NCBI GenBank assembly: GCA_965221815.1
Contig: OZ244915.1
Span: forward strand, 2,604,001-2,668,000
Reading direction: 5' to 3'
DNA: 64,000 bases
Source: JAPOXR01 sp965221815
GTDB taxonomy: Bacteria > Pseudomonadota > Alphaproteobacteria > Rhodobacterales > Rhodobacteraceae
Shown here: one piece after another, positions 55,262-64,000 of the stretch
Layout: each line of letters opens with the position of its first letter
Position numbering within the stretch: the first letter of the stretch is position 1
Translations under genes and position numbers: made by a program
The notes under the pieces: model-generated
Told to the model about the DNA's origin: nothing
The model's database searches: none
The model's input: only the letters and a program-made list of their open reading frames with translations

Positions 55262-56167
55262 ATGCTTGCGGTTAAGAAGGCTGTTGTAACTCCAAAATTC
55301 ACCGGTCAAAAAGCAACTTGGGTTCATGCCCTGGATTGTCGGAAGTTCATGCCGCTGATGCAGGAAAATAGCGTTTCTCTCATCGTCACCGACCCTCCTT
55401 ACTTTATTGACGGCATGGATGATGGCTGGGATCATGATGCACTGGTTCAACGGTCCCGCAATGGCGGTGTGGTGCAATCGTTGCCCATCGGTATGAAATT
55501 TGACCGCACGCAAGGGCCACGATTACAGAAGTTTTTGGGGCCGATGGCCGAAGAATGGATACGGATTATTCGCCCTGGTGGTTTTGCTCTTTGCTTCTCG
55601 CAGAATCGTTTGGTACATCATACTGCTATGGCTATTGAGGCCGCCGGTTTTGAGATACGTGACCTTCTTGCATGGCGTTATGAGGGACAAGCAAAGGCGT
55701 TCAGTCAAGAGCATTTTATCCGCAAGCGAAAAATTCCACAGGCGGAAAAAGACCGGCTGATTAAAAAGTTGGATGGCCGAAAAACACCCCAATTAAAACC
55801 TCAATGCGAAATGATCGTCATGGCGCAAGCGCCACGTGACGGAACTTTTATTGATAATTGGGATCGATGGGAAACTGGTTTGATTGACCCGCGCTCACCG
55901 GTCATTGAACCTGAACGTTTTCCCGGCACAATCATCCCGGTCAAGAAACCGCGTGAACGTCATGGGCATATGACAACCAAGCCCGTTGACTTGCTCCGAC
56001 ATCTCATTCGCCTGTTTTCGCCAAAAGGCGCGATTGTGTTTGATCCTTTTGCCGGTTCTGGTTCCACTGGTGTTGCCGCCCGCATGGAAGAACGTGGGTT
56101 TGTCGGGACAGAAATTGATGCCAATATGGCGCAGTCTGCCGAAAGGCGCATTGAGATCGCCATTTAA
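55262..56167 (+). CDS. beta-class site-specific DNA methyltransferase
   Basis: 301 residues from ATG 55262 (GTG 55259 possible). Motif order is DPPY first (LIVTDPPYFIDGMDD, near residue 44) and SAM loop last (VFDPFAGSGSTGVAARM near residue 270), which defines the beta class of N6-adenine or N4-cytosine methyltransferases. KPVDLLRHLIRLFSPKGA is typical before the SAM loop. The target site cannot be told. The cognate nuclease appears degraded downstream. Confidence 0.88.
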   Translation: MLAVKKAVVTPKFTGQKATWVHALDCRKFMPLMQENSVSLIVTDPPYFIDGMDDGWDHDALVQRSRNGGVVQSLPIGMKFDRTQGPRLQKFLGPMAEEWIRIIRPGGFALCFSQNRLVHHTAMAIEAAGFEIRDLLAWRYEGQAKAFSQEHFIRKRKIPQAEKDRLIKKLDGRKTPQLKPQCEMIVMAQAPRDGTFIDNWDRWETGLIDPRSPVIEPERFPGTIIPVKKPRERHGHMTTKPVDLLRHLIRLFSPKGAIVFDPFAGSGSTGVAARMEERGFVGTEIDANMAQSAERRIEIAI

Positions 56168-56640
56168 TGGCCATGCCGATACCGAAAAATTGCAAACAGC
56201 ACGGTTGGAGCGGTGGCCAATCAACACGTTCGACACCTCAAGCACGACGGTTGGGATATCGGGCCAAAAGCCAGGAAACATAAGTTAAACCCCTTTGCGC
56301 TATCGCACGAGTTTTTGAACGCCAACGCACGCTATGAGATGAGGTGGAACATTTCCCCCAATCGAGTCAAGCAAGCGTTCGAGGGACAGTGCACCCACCT
56401 GTGGAGCGCGTGAGGGATAACCGGATCCGCGCTATGGAGGGGAACCTGTGCGTTGGCAGCGAAGGCATCGTGACTCGCATCAAGCCGATGATGATCCTGA
56501 CAACACTATTCCGCAATGTCAGTTTTGCAATCACTGCAACAAAAGCGATGTCATCTTTGATGAAAAGGGCCACGCCTATGCGGTTGCCAGTATCCTGCCG
56601 GTCTGTCGCTCAAGTACAATCGTACAATGAGTCGTTTTTG
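56168..56640 (+). pseudogene. possible remnant of a restriction endonuclease gene
   Basis: Three protein-like pieces follow one another in different frames: TEKLQTARLERWPINTFDTS (from 56181, stops 56288), LNPFALSHEFLNANARYEMR (56300 on, stops 56413), and PQCQFCNHCNKSDVIFDEKG (56511 on, stops 56630). They read like one gene broken by frameshifts and a small deletion. The last piece has a Cys cluster with C-x2-C spacing. That it was a restriction enzyme is inference from position behind the methyltransferase. Confidence 0.35.
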
Positions 56641-56671
56641 ATTGGTTGGCAAAACATTTTGGAGACACGTC

Positions 56672-56824
56672 ATGAACAAGATATCGCCCGTTCCCGCACC
56701 GCGACTTATCACCCTGAAATCCAGTCAACATCCGCCAAGTCAAGCTGAACTGGAAGAAGACATCAACATGCCCGCGGCACACGGGATCAAGTTCTGGATT
56801 GGTTCATGCGGTCGTTGGCGATGA
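56672..56824 (+). CDS. small open frame with good ribosome site, maybe truncated
   Basis: 50 codons from ATG 56672 with TTTTGGAG eight bases upstream. MNKISPVPAPRLITLKSSQH then SQAELEEDINMP looks like a real small protein start. After about residue 36 it becomes GIKFWIGSCGRWR, while another frame continues with a protein-like text (VVGDENRNLTGYEIMAFVDD), so a frameshift is likely. Family not recognised. Confidence 0.35.
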   Translation: MNKISPVPAPRLITLKSSQHPPSQAELEEDINMPAAHGIKFWIGSCGRWR

Positions 56825-56955
56825 AAACAGAAACCTGACAGGCTACGAAATTATGGCTTTTGTCGATGATCCCCATCATTTTCACCCCAGCCTCAACTTG
56901 TAAGCCCGATGGCCACAAGGCCTGAACACACCGAATTTGACATAACAACATACTC

Positions 56956-57065
56956 TATCTCAGAAATCGGTGTATTTCCTGAGATAATGATTGTTCTCAC
57001 CGCATAAACCTGAGATATGAATATTCATACTGAGAAAAACAGGTCTTTTCTGAGATATGAATATT
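56956..57065 (+). promoter_or_regulatory. cluster of CTGAGATA motifs upstream of and at the fic start
   Basis: Four copies: TATCTCAG at 56956-56963 (inverted), CTGAGATA at 56979-56986, 57010-57017 and 57050-57057. The first two form an inverted pair (TATCTCAG-AAAT ... ATTTC-CTGAGATA). The last two are part of an exact 16-base direct repeat CTGAGATATGAATATT at 57010-57025 and 57050-57065; the second copy contains the fic start codon. A -35-like TTGACA lies at 56937-56942. Arrangement fits an autoregulatory operator. Confidence 0.6.
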
Positions 57066-58193
57066 GCAGATTTCAAATCAGGCACAGAAGAAGACAGGTA
57101 TCAGTACAAGGCATTCCTGCCAAAAAAGATATGCCACGAATGGATTATGGCCGATCCAGCACTGATCGAGATCCTCAGTCGTGCCGATCGCGCGCTTGGT
57201 GAGTTGAACGCCTTTGCCCTGTTGATTCCCGATATTGATTTCTTTGTACGCATGTATGTGGCAAAGGAAGCCACGCAGTCAAGCCGGATCGAGGGTACAC
57301 AAACCAACATCGAAGACGCGTTCAAAGATGCCCGCGATCTGAATTTGGAGAAGCGTAACGACTGGGCCGAGGTCCAGAACTATATCAAGGCCATCTCGTA
57401 TGCGATCAAAGCGCTGGACAAATTACCGCTGTCCAACCGCTTGCTGCGTCAAACTCACAAGATTCTGATGTCAGGTGTGCGCGGTAAACACCAACAACCC
57501 GGCCAATTCCGAACCAGCCAGAATTGGATCGGTGTCAATTTCAAACAAGCAGTGTTCATTCCACCGCACCACGATCATGTGCCGGACCTGATGAGCGATC
57601 TGGAAATGTTCCTCCATGCCGACCACCTCTATGTGCCACCGCTGGTGCGTATTGCAATCGGACACTATCAGTTCGAAACTATCCACCCATTTCTCGACGG
57701 CAACGGACGCTTGGGACGTCTGATGATCTCACTCTATCTTGCGTCGACAGGTTTGTTGGTGAAGCCTGCACTGTACCTGTCCGATTATTTTGAACGCAAC
57801 AGGTCCGCCTATGTGGACCAACTGATGGCTGTTCGTCAAGGACATCACTTGCGTGAATGGCTGATCTTTTTCCTGCATGGTGTCGCAGAAACTGCTCGGT
57901 CGGCGACGGATATCTTCCGCAACATTCTCGAGATCAAGGGACGGATCGAACAAGACATCCTTCCTCGCTTTGGCTCCCGGCGCCAAGACCACGTCCAAAA
58001 CCTGATGCGGTACCTCTATTCCCATCCAGTTGTGAACGTGAACAAGACTGCAGAGGCCGTCGGTACGACCACAAATACAGCCAACGCCCTGATCATGGAC
58101 ATGGTTGCCCATGGTGTCCTCACCGAGATCACCGGTCAACGCCGCAACCGACTTTTTGTTTTTCGCGAATATCTCGATCTATTCAAGAGATAG
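57057..58193 (+). CDS. Fic family protein with N-terminal inhibitory helix and C-terminal winged helix
   Basis: 378 residues. Fic active site HPFLDGNGRLGR at 210-221 (matches HxFx[D/E]GNGRxxR), so AMP transferase activity is expected. The inhibitory motif SSRIEGT near residue 75 fits class II Fic proteins, which keep themselves inactive. The C-terminal part (NLMRYLYSHPVVNVNKTAEA, then VGTTTNTANALIMDMV) reads as a winged helix-turn-helix. The start codon sits inside one of the repeat motifs, suggesting self-repression. Target proteins unknown. Confidence 0.9.
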   Translation: MNIADFKSGTEEDRYQYKAFLPKKICHEWIMADPALIEILSRADRALGELNAFALLIPDIDFFVRMYVAKEATQSSRIEGTQTNIEDAFKDARDLNLEKRNDWAEVQNYIKAISYAIKALDKLPLSNRLLRQTHKILMSGVRGKHQQPGQFRTSQNWIGVNFKQAVFIPPHHDHVPDLMSDLEMFLHADHLYVPPLVRIAIGHYQFETIHPFLDGNGRLGRLMISLYLASTGLLVKPALYLSDYFERNRSAYVDQLMAVRQGHHLREWLIFFLHGVAETARSATDIFRNILEIKGRIEQDILPRFGSRRQDHVQNLMRYLYSHPVVNVNKTAEAVGTTTNTANALIMDMVAHGVLTEITGQRRNRLFVFREYLDLFKR

Positions 58194-58418
58194 CAGTCGT
58201 GTTGCTCGATAACAGCGATCACCAGCTTGAACGCTGTCAGCGACAACGGCAATAGCGCGTTTGCCTGGACAGTCAGGAATACCGACTGTCGTAAGATCGC
58301 TGCGCCCACGGGCGACGCTGTCTTCCTCGCTGAAATGGATCCGGTTTCCACCCCTTATGCCCATGCCCCATTACCATTTCAGTTCGGAACACAAACACCA
58401 CAAATGAACATATGAAAC
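58194..58418. other. 225-base gap between fic and pheT
   Basis: Convergent 3' ends. No gene. No clear hairpin with T-run seen. Confidence 0.35.
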
Positions 58419-60863
58419 TCATGCTGATGTGCGCAAATGACCTCCAACCGCCAGTTCAACCTGATGACAGATATCGGCACTGATAGCTTCAAGATCAGAG
58501 TCTTTCAGTGTCCTATCTCTTGGCTGCAAACGAACCGTCACCGCCAAAGACTTGAGTCCCGCGCCAAGTTGCTGCTCCGCCTCATCGCCGGAATATTCAT
58601 CAAAAATCTGAACTGCGTCAATCAAGTCGCGCGATGTGGTCCTTCTGACAGCAGCTATGACATCACCAGCTTCAACATCCTTTTTCACCACAAAAGCAAA
58701 ATCGCGATCCACATGCTGGAGAGATGCCGGCGTGAAGGCAGGACGCGTCTTGCTGCGAGACCGTCGCGACGGGAGGGAATCCAGGTCAATCGAGAACGAA
58801 GCTACAGCGCCCTTGATGTCAAATTTTCGCAGCAACTTTGGATTGAGCTCCCCAAAGACAGCTATTGGCTTCCCCGGCTGCAGAAAAATACTGCCTGAAC
58901 GTCCCGGGTGCATCCAGTCGGGAACATCGCGTGCAAACTTCAAACCGGTCACCGATAGCAATGTCGACAGAACAGCTTCCACATCCGATTTGACATCAAA
59001 AACATCAACCGGGCGCATCTCACCATGCGGCTGCCGCGGTGATCGGTTCCCGACAAGCACCCCGGTCACACAAACCGTTTCATCACCCACACCCGCTCCA
59101 TGAAACACCTGTCCAACCTCGAAAAGTGCAAGATCGTTGAAACCTCTCGATTGATTGGCCGAGGCTGCTTTCAGTAATCCCGGTAAGAGATCCGGACGCA
59201 TTGATGTCAGATCCGCAGAAATTGGATTGTCAATCTCAACCGGCTCTCTGCCATTGAGAAATAACGCAGCGGAATCTCTGTCAACAAATGAGTAAGTCAC
59301 ACTTTCGTGGTAGCCCAACGAAGCCATGGATCGCCGACACACTTGTTCGCGCTTCTGTGTCGGCGTCAAAATTTGCCGTGCGACATTGGGTATTTTGCGC
59401 GGCAGCGGCACCGCTTCAAGGCGGGTCAGCGAAGCAATTCGACCGATCTCCTCGACAAGATCAGCCTCACCATGAATGTCAGGCCGCCAGCTCGGCGGCG
59501 TCACAAGCCACGAGTCTCCGTTATCATCAACCGAAAACTCCAAATCGTTGAGGATCTTTTCCTGACGATCGCGCGGGATATCCATCCCGAGAATTTGCCT
59601 GGCCCGTTCATGACACAATCGAATCTGCCGCTTGGTTTCAGGGACCATGCCGTCGAAAACAATATCAGAAGCCGCACCTCCACAAATCTCCACGATCATT
59701 CGGGTGGCAGCATCGAGTCCGGGTAACGTAAATTCCGGGTCAACGCCTCTTTCAAAACGATAACGCGCATCTGAATTGATCTTCAGTTTTCGCCCGGTTG
59801 TCGCAATCGAGATTGGATCCCAGAGAGCGCTCTCCAGAAAAACATTCACGGTGTCTTCGGTGCACCCTGTCGACAAACCCCCCATGATTCCGGCAATACT
59901 GAGCGGACCCCTGTCATCAGAAATAGCAATTTGTCCCTTAGAAAACTGAATCCCGGTCTCATCCAGCGTTGTCAGAGATTCGCCTCCATTGGCCAAATGG
60001 ATACGCAAACCGCCGGAGATCTTGTCAGAATCGAAGACATGCAGTGGGCGGTTCTGATCATAGGTCATAAAGTTGGTGATATCGACCAAAGCGGAGATCG
60101 GCCGTAAGCCGATCGTCTCGAGACGCTTGCGCAACCAGGCTGGTGACTCGCCGTTCTTCACGCCGCGAATTTCTCGTCCAGAGAATAACGGACAGGCCCG
60201 CGTCCGCGCCACATCATCAATTGTTACCGAAATTGAAGAGGAACCACCGGCGATGATGGGCTTCATGGATGGAATCGGCTTCAGTCGACCCAGTCCACGG
60301 GCCGCGAGGTCACGGGCTATACCTCTCACGCCGAGTGCGTCAGCACGGTTGGGAGTCACCTCAATTTCAATCACGCCGTCATTGATTTCGGCGTAATCCA
60401 TGTAAGCCTGACCGAGCGGCGCATCCTCCGGCAAGTCAATGATCCCATCATGTTCATCAGAGATTTTCAACTCGCGCTCGGAACATAGCATTCCGGCGCT
60501 TTCCTCACCGCGAATTCTCCCCTTCTTGAGCAACATCCCGGTGCCAGGAATCACTGTTCCCGGCGGGGCAAAAACGCCGATCATCCCGGTCCGTGCATTC
60601 GGCGCACCGCAGACAACCTGCACCTCTCTGGCAGGTTTGTTGGCACCGTCGGGCCATGTTTCAACACGACATACCCTGAGCCGGTCTGCATTCGGATGTT
60701 GCGCCGCTTCAATAACGCGGCAAATCGAAAACTTTCCGAATTCAACGGATGGATCCACAATCTCCTCGACTTCCAATCCGCAATCGGTCAGAGTTTCAGC
60801 AATGGTATGAATGTCCGCCTGCGTATCCAGATGATCAGCAAGCCACGAAAGGGAGAATCTCAT
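58419..60863 (-). CDS. pheT: phenylalanine-tRNA ligase subunit beta
   Basis: About 814 residues from ATG 60863 (MRFSLSWLADHLDTQADIHT). Order: tRNA-binding OB domain (RVETWPDGANKP, then VVCGAPNARTG), B3/B4 editing domain, B5 domain, catalytic-like core (PNRADALGVRGIARDLA and MRPDLLPGLLKAASANQSRG), and C-terminal anticodon-binding FDX-ACB domain (HVDRDFAFVVKKDVEAGDVI). Normal length. The alpha subunit gene pheS, normally directly upstream, is not in the window. Confidence 0.95.
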   Translation of the reverse strand: MRFSLSWLADHLDTQADIHTIAETLTDCGLEVEEIVDPSVEFGKFSICRVIEAAQHPNADRLRVCRVETWPDGANKPAREVQVVCGAPNARTGMIGVFAPPGTVIPGTGMLLKKGRIRGEESAGMLCSERELKISDEHDGIIDLPEDAPLGQAYMDYAEINDGVIEIEVTPNRADALGVRGIARDLAARGLGRLKPIPSMKPIIAGGSSSISVTIDDVARTRACPLFSGREIRGVKNGESPAWLRKRLETIGLRPISALVDITNFMTYDQNRPLHVFDSDKISGGLRIHLANGGESLTTLDETGIQFSKGQIAISDDRGPLSIAGIMGGLSTGCTEDTVNVFLESALWDPISIATTGRKLKINSDARYRFERGVDPEFTLPGLDAATRMIVEICGGAASDIVFDGMVPETKRQIRLCHERARQILGMDIPRDRQEKILNDLEFSVDDNGDSWLVTPPSWRPDIHGEADLVEEIGRIASLTRLEAVPLPRKIPNVARQILTPTQKREQVCRRSMASLGYHESVTYSFVDRDSAALFLNGREPVEIDNPISADLTSMRPDLLPGLLKAASANQSRGFNDLALFEVGQVFHGAGVGDETVCVTGVLVGNRSPRQPHGEMRPVDVFDVKSDVEAVLSTLLSVTGLKFARDVPDWMHPGRSGSIFLQPGKPIAVFGELNPKLLRKFDIKGAVASFSIDLDSLPSRRSRSKTRPAFTPASLQHVDRDFAFVVKKDVEAGDVIAAVRRTTSRDLIDAVQIFDEYSGDEAEQQLGAGLKSLAVTVRLQPRDRTLKDSDLEAISADICHQVELAVGGHLRTSA

Positions 60864-60881
60864 TCCTGCACCAGCAGTCAA

Positions 60882-61416
60882 ATATGCGTCGGTCTCATTA
60901 TGTTAAAGTGAACGATTGCGAAAGTGTCAGCATTTGCAATTCCACGCGTCACCCTGATCAGCAAAACGCTATTGGAACAGAATTCATGACGGCTCACATT
61001 TTCGGTTCGGCCTCAACCTCAAAATGGGCCATGAACAGGTCAACAGGCAAATTGAGGGGATTATATACTTAACTACCCGAACCACTACATATTCTATTAA
61101 CAATCACTTGTAACCACTACTTATGGTACGATGGATAGTCAGGTATATAATTCCCCAATCTTGTTGTCTTTGAATTGCTGAACGTGCGCCGCAACATGTG
61201 TGGCCATTCCTATTCGACATCCCATAACAATTTCCTCTTGTGGTTTTCTGTTTCAAAATAGGGGCAAACCATGGCACACGTCATAGGTGACGGTGCTGAC
61301 AAAGACTCGTTGACAGGATACAGCATGATGCGTTTTGCGGAAAGACTGGCGCAAGATCATGTGGTCTATCCATGTCTCTTGACCAGTCCCGTGACGAACC
61401 TGGAGCCGCGCATGAC
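60882..61416. other. 535-base AT-rich stretch between pheT and the helicase
   Basis: Divergent promoter region. AT-rich at 61055-61150 (GATTATATACTTAAC and similar). No gene, no tRNA or inverted terminal repeat found. This is where pheS and its promoter would be expected in most bacteria. Confidence 0.4.
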
Positions 61417-64000
61417 ATGGATACAATAGTGGCGCGGGAGGATGTCCCCTTTCGTCCGGCCTGCATCTCTCTCGACCTTGAAGTGGGGCGGGACTCGCGC
61501 ATCCGGGCCTTGGGGGCGGTCCGTGCGGATACCGGCCGCAGCCTGACGCATTCCGGTGCCGATCTGGACACGGCGCTGGCGCGGCTTGATGATCTTGCAG
61601 ACGGGGCCGTGTTCGTCCTGGGGCACAACCTGATCGCCTTCGATCGGCCTTATCTGGTGGCGGCGAAACCGGATCTCCGTCTCTTGAGATTGCCGGCGGT
61701 GGATACACTGCGTCTCAGCCCCCTCGCGTTCCCCCGCAATCCCTATCACAGCCTCATCAAACATTATCAGGATGGCGGGCTTAAGCGCGGCCGGTTGAAC
61801 GACCCTGAACTGGACTCCCGCATTGCGCTGAAGCTCTTCGGCGACGAATGCGCCGCGCTGGCGAAGGCCCACCCGGACCTGCTCACCGCCTGGCACCGCC
61901 TCTGCACGCCTGAGACCACGGGCGTCGACCGCGCTGTGGACGAGATCTTCCAGACGATCCGGTCCGCCCGCCGTCCGTCGCGGATCGAGGCCCGGGCGGC
62001 GATCGGGCGGCGGCTGGAGACCGCTTCCTGCGCGACTCAGTCCCACGAAATCCTGGCGGATCCGGGGAGGCACGGCGGTTGGCCACTGGCCTATGCATTG
62101 GCCTGGTTGTCGGTGGCGGGCGGCAACTCGGTGATGCCGCCCTGGGTGCGCCATCAATTTCCGGACGCCGGTCGGCTGGTGCGGCGCCTCCGGGACACCG
62201 CCTGCTCTGATCCGGGTTGCGGCTGGTGCCGGGAGTTCCATGACGCCGGGAGGGAGCTGAAACGCTGGTTCCGCTTTGACGGTTTTCGTCCTGAACCGGA
62301 GCATGACGGCCGACCCATGCAGCAGGCCATCGTCGAGGCGGCGATGGCGGGGCGACATGCGCTGGGAATCCTGCCGACCGGAACCGGCAAGTCACTCTGC
62401 TACCAGGTCCCCGCGCTGTCCCGCTACGACAAGACCGGGGCACTGACCGTCGTGATATCGCCCCTGGTGGCGCTGATGGCCGATCAGGTTGCTGGCTTGG
62501 AACAGCGCGGGATCGGCGGCTGCGTGACCGTCAACGGGTTGTTGTCGATGCCGGAGCGGAGCGACGCCCTGGACCGGATCCGGCTGGGCGACGTCGGCAT
62601 CTTGTTGATCGCACCCGAACAGCTGCGCGCGCGGTCCCTGCGGCGGGCGCTGGATCAGCGCGAGATCGGGGCCTGGGTGGTGGACGAGGCGCACTGTCTG
62701 TCGCGCTGGGGGCATGATTTCCGGCCCGACTATCGCTACGTGGGACGCTTCATCCGCGAGAAGGCGGGTGAGGGAGACGTGCCACCAATCCTGTGTCTGA
62801 CGGCGACCGCCAAGCCCGATGTCGTGGACGACATCGTCCGCCATTTCCGTGACGAGCTCGACATCGAACTCACCGTTCTCGACGGCGGGGCCGGGCGCAC
62901 CAATCTTGCCTTCGAGGTGATCCCGACCACGGGCGGCGAGAAGTTCCCGGCGATCCTTCAGGTGCTGGAATCGCACCTGCCGCACGATATGCCGGGCGGG
63001 GCCATCGTCTACTGCGCGACGCGTGGGCAGAGCGAGGACGTCGCGGAATTTCTCCAGCTGAAGGGAGTCGCGGCAGACCGGTTTCACGCAGGACTCCCGC
63101 CCGAGACGAAAAAGGACGTGCAGCGGCGCTTCATCGCTGGCGCGTTGCGCGTGATCGCGGCCACCAACGCTTTCGGTATGGGGATTGACAAGCCGGACGT
63201 GCGGCTGGTCATCCACGCTGACATTCCCGGGTCGCTGGAGAATTATCTACAGGAGGCGGGGCGGGCGGGCCGCGACCGCGATCCGGCGCGCTGTGTTCTT
63301 CTCTACGCGACAGACGATGTCGAACGCCAGTTCAGCATGTCAGCCCGCTCGCGACTCACCCGTGCGGAGATCCACGGGATCCTGCGGTCCCTGCGCAATC
63401 TCGACCGGAAGCGACGCTTCGGTGGTGATGTCGTGGCAACGGCGGGCGAGATTCTTGGCGAGGATGACGAGAAGGTGTTCGCGCGGGATTCTACAACCGA
63501 CGACACCCGGGTGCGGACGGCCGTTGCCTGGCTGGAGGAATCCCGGCTCCTCACCCGCGAGGAAAATGTTGTTCAGGTGTTTCCGTCCTCTCTCCGGGTC
63601 AGTTCGCACGAAGAGGCGGCGCGGCAGCTCGCGAAGGCACAGGTCACGGCGGCGTATCGCGCCCAGCTACTGCTGATCACAGAGGCGTTGATCGGCGCAC
63701 CCGCGGACGACGGGATCAGCACGGACGAACTGATGGCGACCTCCGGCCTCAGTCCGGAACGGTTGCGCGGTGCGCTTTATGATCTCGAACGGTTCGGCAT
63801 CGCCAGCAACGACACGGCACTGACCGCGTTCGTCCACACGAGCGGGACCCGCACGTCGCGCATGCGCCTCGAGGAGGCGATGGCGCTGGAGATTGAACTC
63901 ATCGCCCACATGCAGAAGATGGCTCCCGACATGGGACAGGGAGACAGTTCATCCCTCCATCTGCGCATCGCGGCCCAAATGCTGCGGGATCAGGGTTTGG
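61417..64000 (+). CDS. RecQ-type helicase with N-terminal DEDD exonuclease domain (5' part)
   Basis: Open from ATG 61417 to the window end (861 codons seen, no stop). Residues 1-160 look like a DnaQ/DEDD exonuclease: SLDLEVG near residue 20 for the first acid pair and LGHNLIAFDRPYL near residue 68. Then SF2 helicase: ILPTGTGKSLCYQVPAL (near 325), VVDEAHCLSRWGHDFRPDY (near 423), LCLTATAKPDV, AATNAFGMGIDKPDVR and QEAGRAGRDRDPA. GC-rich compared with flanking genes. Exonuclease plus RecQ recalls human WRN, though the family here is bacterial and probably part of a mobile or defence-type region (inference). Confidence 0.88.
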   Translation, partial: MDTIVAREDVPFRPACISLDLEVGRDSRIRALGAVRADTGRSLTHSGADLDTALARLDDLADGAVFVLGHNLIAFDRPYLVAAKPDLRLLRLPAVDTLRLSPLAFPRNPYHSLIKHYQDGGLKRGRLNDPELDSRIALKLFGDECAALAKAHPDLLTAWHRLCTPETTGVDRAVDEIFQTIRSARRPSRIEARAAIGRRLETASCATQSHEILADPGRHGGWPLAYALAWLSVAGGNSVMPPWVRHQFPDAGRLVRRLRDTACSDPGCGWCREFHDAGRELKRWFRFDGFRPEPEHDGRPMQQAIVEAAMAGRHALGILPTGTGKSLCYQVPALSRYDKTGALTVVISPLVALMADQVAGLEQRGIGGCVTVNGLLSMPERSDALDRIRLGDVGILLIAPEQLRARSLRRALDQREIGAWVVDEAHCLSRWGHDFRPDYRYVGRFIREKAGEGDVPPILCLTATAKPDVVDDIVRHFRDELDIELTVLDGGAGRTNLAFEVIPTTGGEKFPAILQVLESHLPHDMPGGAIVYCATRGQSEDVAEFLQLKGVAADRFHAGLPPETKKDVQRRFIAGALRVIAATNAFGMGIDKPDVRLVIHADIPGSLENYLQEAGRAGRDRDPARCVLLYATDDVERQFSMSARSRLTRAEIHGILRSLRNLDRKRRFGGDVVATAGEILGEDDEKVFARDSTTDDTRVRTAVAWLEESRLLTREENVVQVFPSSLRVSSHEEAARQLAKAQVTAAYRAQLLLITEALIGAPADDGISTDELMATSGLSPERLRGALYDLERFGIASNDTALTAFVHTSGTRTSRMRLEEAMALEIELIAHMQKMAPDMGQGDSSSLHLRIAAQMLRDQGL

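Noticed and set aside
61366..62358. 330-codon minus-strand frame, and others to the window end
   Set aside because: They are antisense of the helicase. The true gene on the plus strand stays open to the end of the window.

Overview
The window looks like chromosomal DNA of an alphaproteobacterium, most like Rhodobacterales or a neighbouring order. The support is gene order and content: the minus-strand chain rpoZ-rsh ... pdxJ-acpS-lepB-rnc-era-DUF1491-recO, the block etfQO-TPR-ispE next to polyprenyl synthase, DUF2007 and tRNA1(Val) methyltransferase, lysA-small lipoprotein-argH, and small families such as DUF1491, DUF3572 and DUF465. No rRNA, tRNA or CRISPR array was seen. Species cannot be named from the sequence alone.

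Layout. 0.07-5.75 kb: a complete seven-gene Mrp/Mnh Na+(K+)/H+ antiporter operon (mrpA-G) with overlapping or nearly abutting genes. 6.3-8.2 kb: a Ca2+/Na+ exchanger and serB. 8.2-13.3 kb (minus): the recO/era/rnc/lepB/acpS/pdxJ housekeeping chain. 13.7-21.15 kb: an accessory insert between pdxJ and rsh, holding an SMP-30-type lactonase, an intact IS66-family element with an exact 8-bp target duplication, a DUF5131 (Gp37/Gp68) three-Cys protein, and its partner gene tcmP, which is cut by two IS elements (IS5/IS427 type and IS630 type) sitting side by side on one TA dinucleotide. Removing both elements restores an uninterrupted 305-codon tcmP. 21.5-30.3 kb: rsh, rpoZ, rnhA, fmt-def, a MalY/PatB-type lyase, accA, plsC. 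31.2-35.6 kb: a small membrane protein, a secreted HNH-type nuclease, lysA, a 37-aa lipoprotein, argH, and a TlpA-like thioredoxin. 35.7-37.7 kb: phaA-phaB (polyhydroxybutyrate precursor synthesis). 37.8-46.3 kb: DUF465, trmN6-like, DUF2007, polyprenyl synthase, ispE, TPR protein, ETF-QO, greA and an acidic membrane protein.

46.6-48.7 kb: a compact cassette of a methyltransferase-like protein (AT-rich by eye), a radical-SAM (SPL-like) protein joined to it by a TGATG overlap, and a possible third tiny gene. It resembles the DUF5131/TcmP pair in layout. 48.8-51.3 kb: a Tat-exported sulfite-oxidase-type enzyme, a cytochrome c partner, and mobA. 51.6-55.1 kb: a TPP-dependent E1/transketolase-like enzyme, DUF3572 and a HAD phosphatase. 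55.3-58.2 kb: a beta-class DNA methyltransferase, a decayed stretch that may be its lost restriction partner, and a Fic protein whose upstream region carries four copies of CTGAGATA/TATCTCAG. 58.4-60.9 kb: pheT without pheS beside it. 61.4 kb to the end: the GC-rich 5' part of a RecQ helicase with an N-terminal DEDD-type exonuclease domain, running off the window.

The most unusual items are the doubly interrupted tcmP next to an intact DUF5131 gene, the second radical-SAM/methyltransferase-like cassette, the Fic gene with its repeat array, the R-M remnant, and the exonuclease-RecQ fusion.
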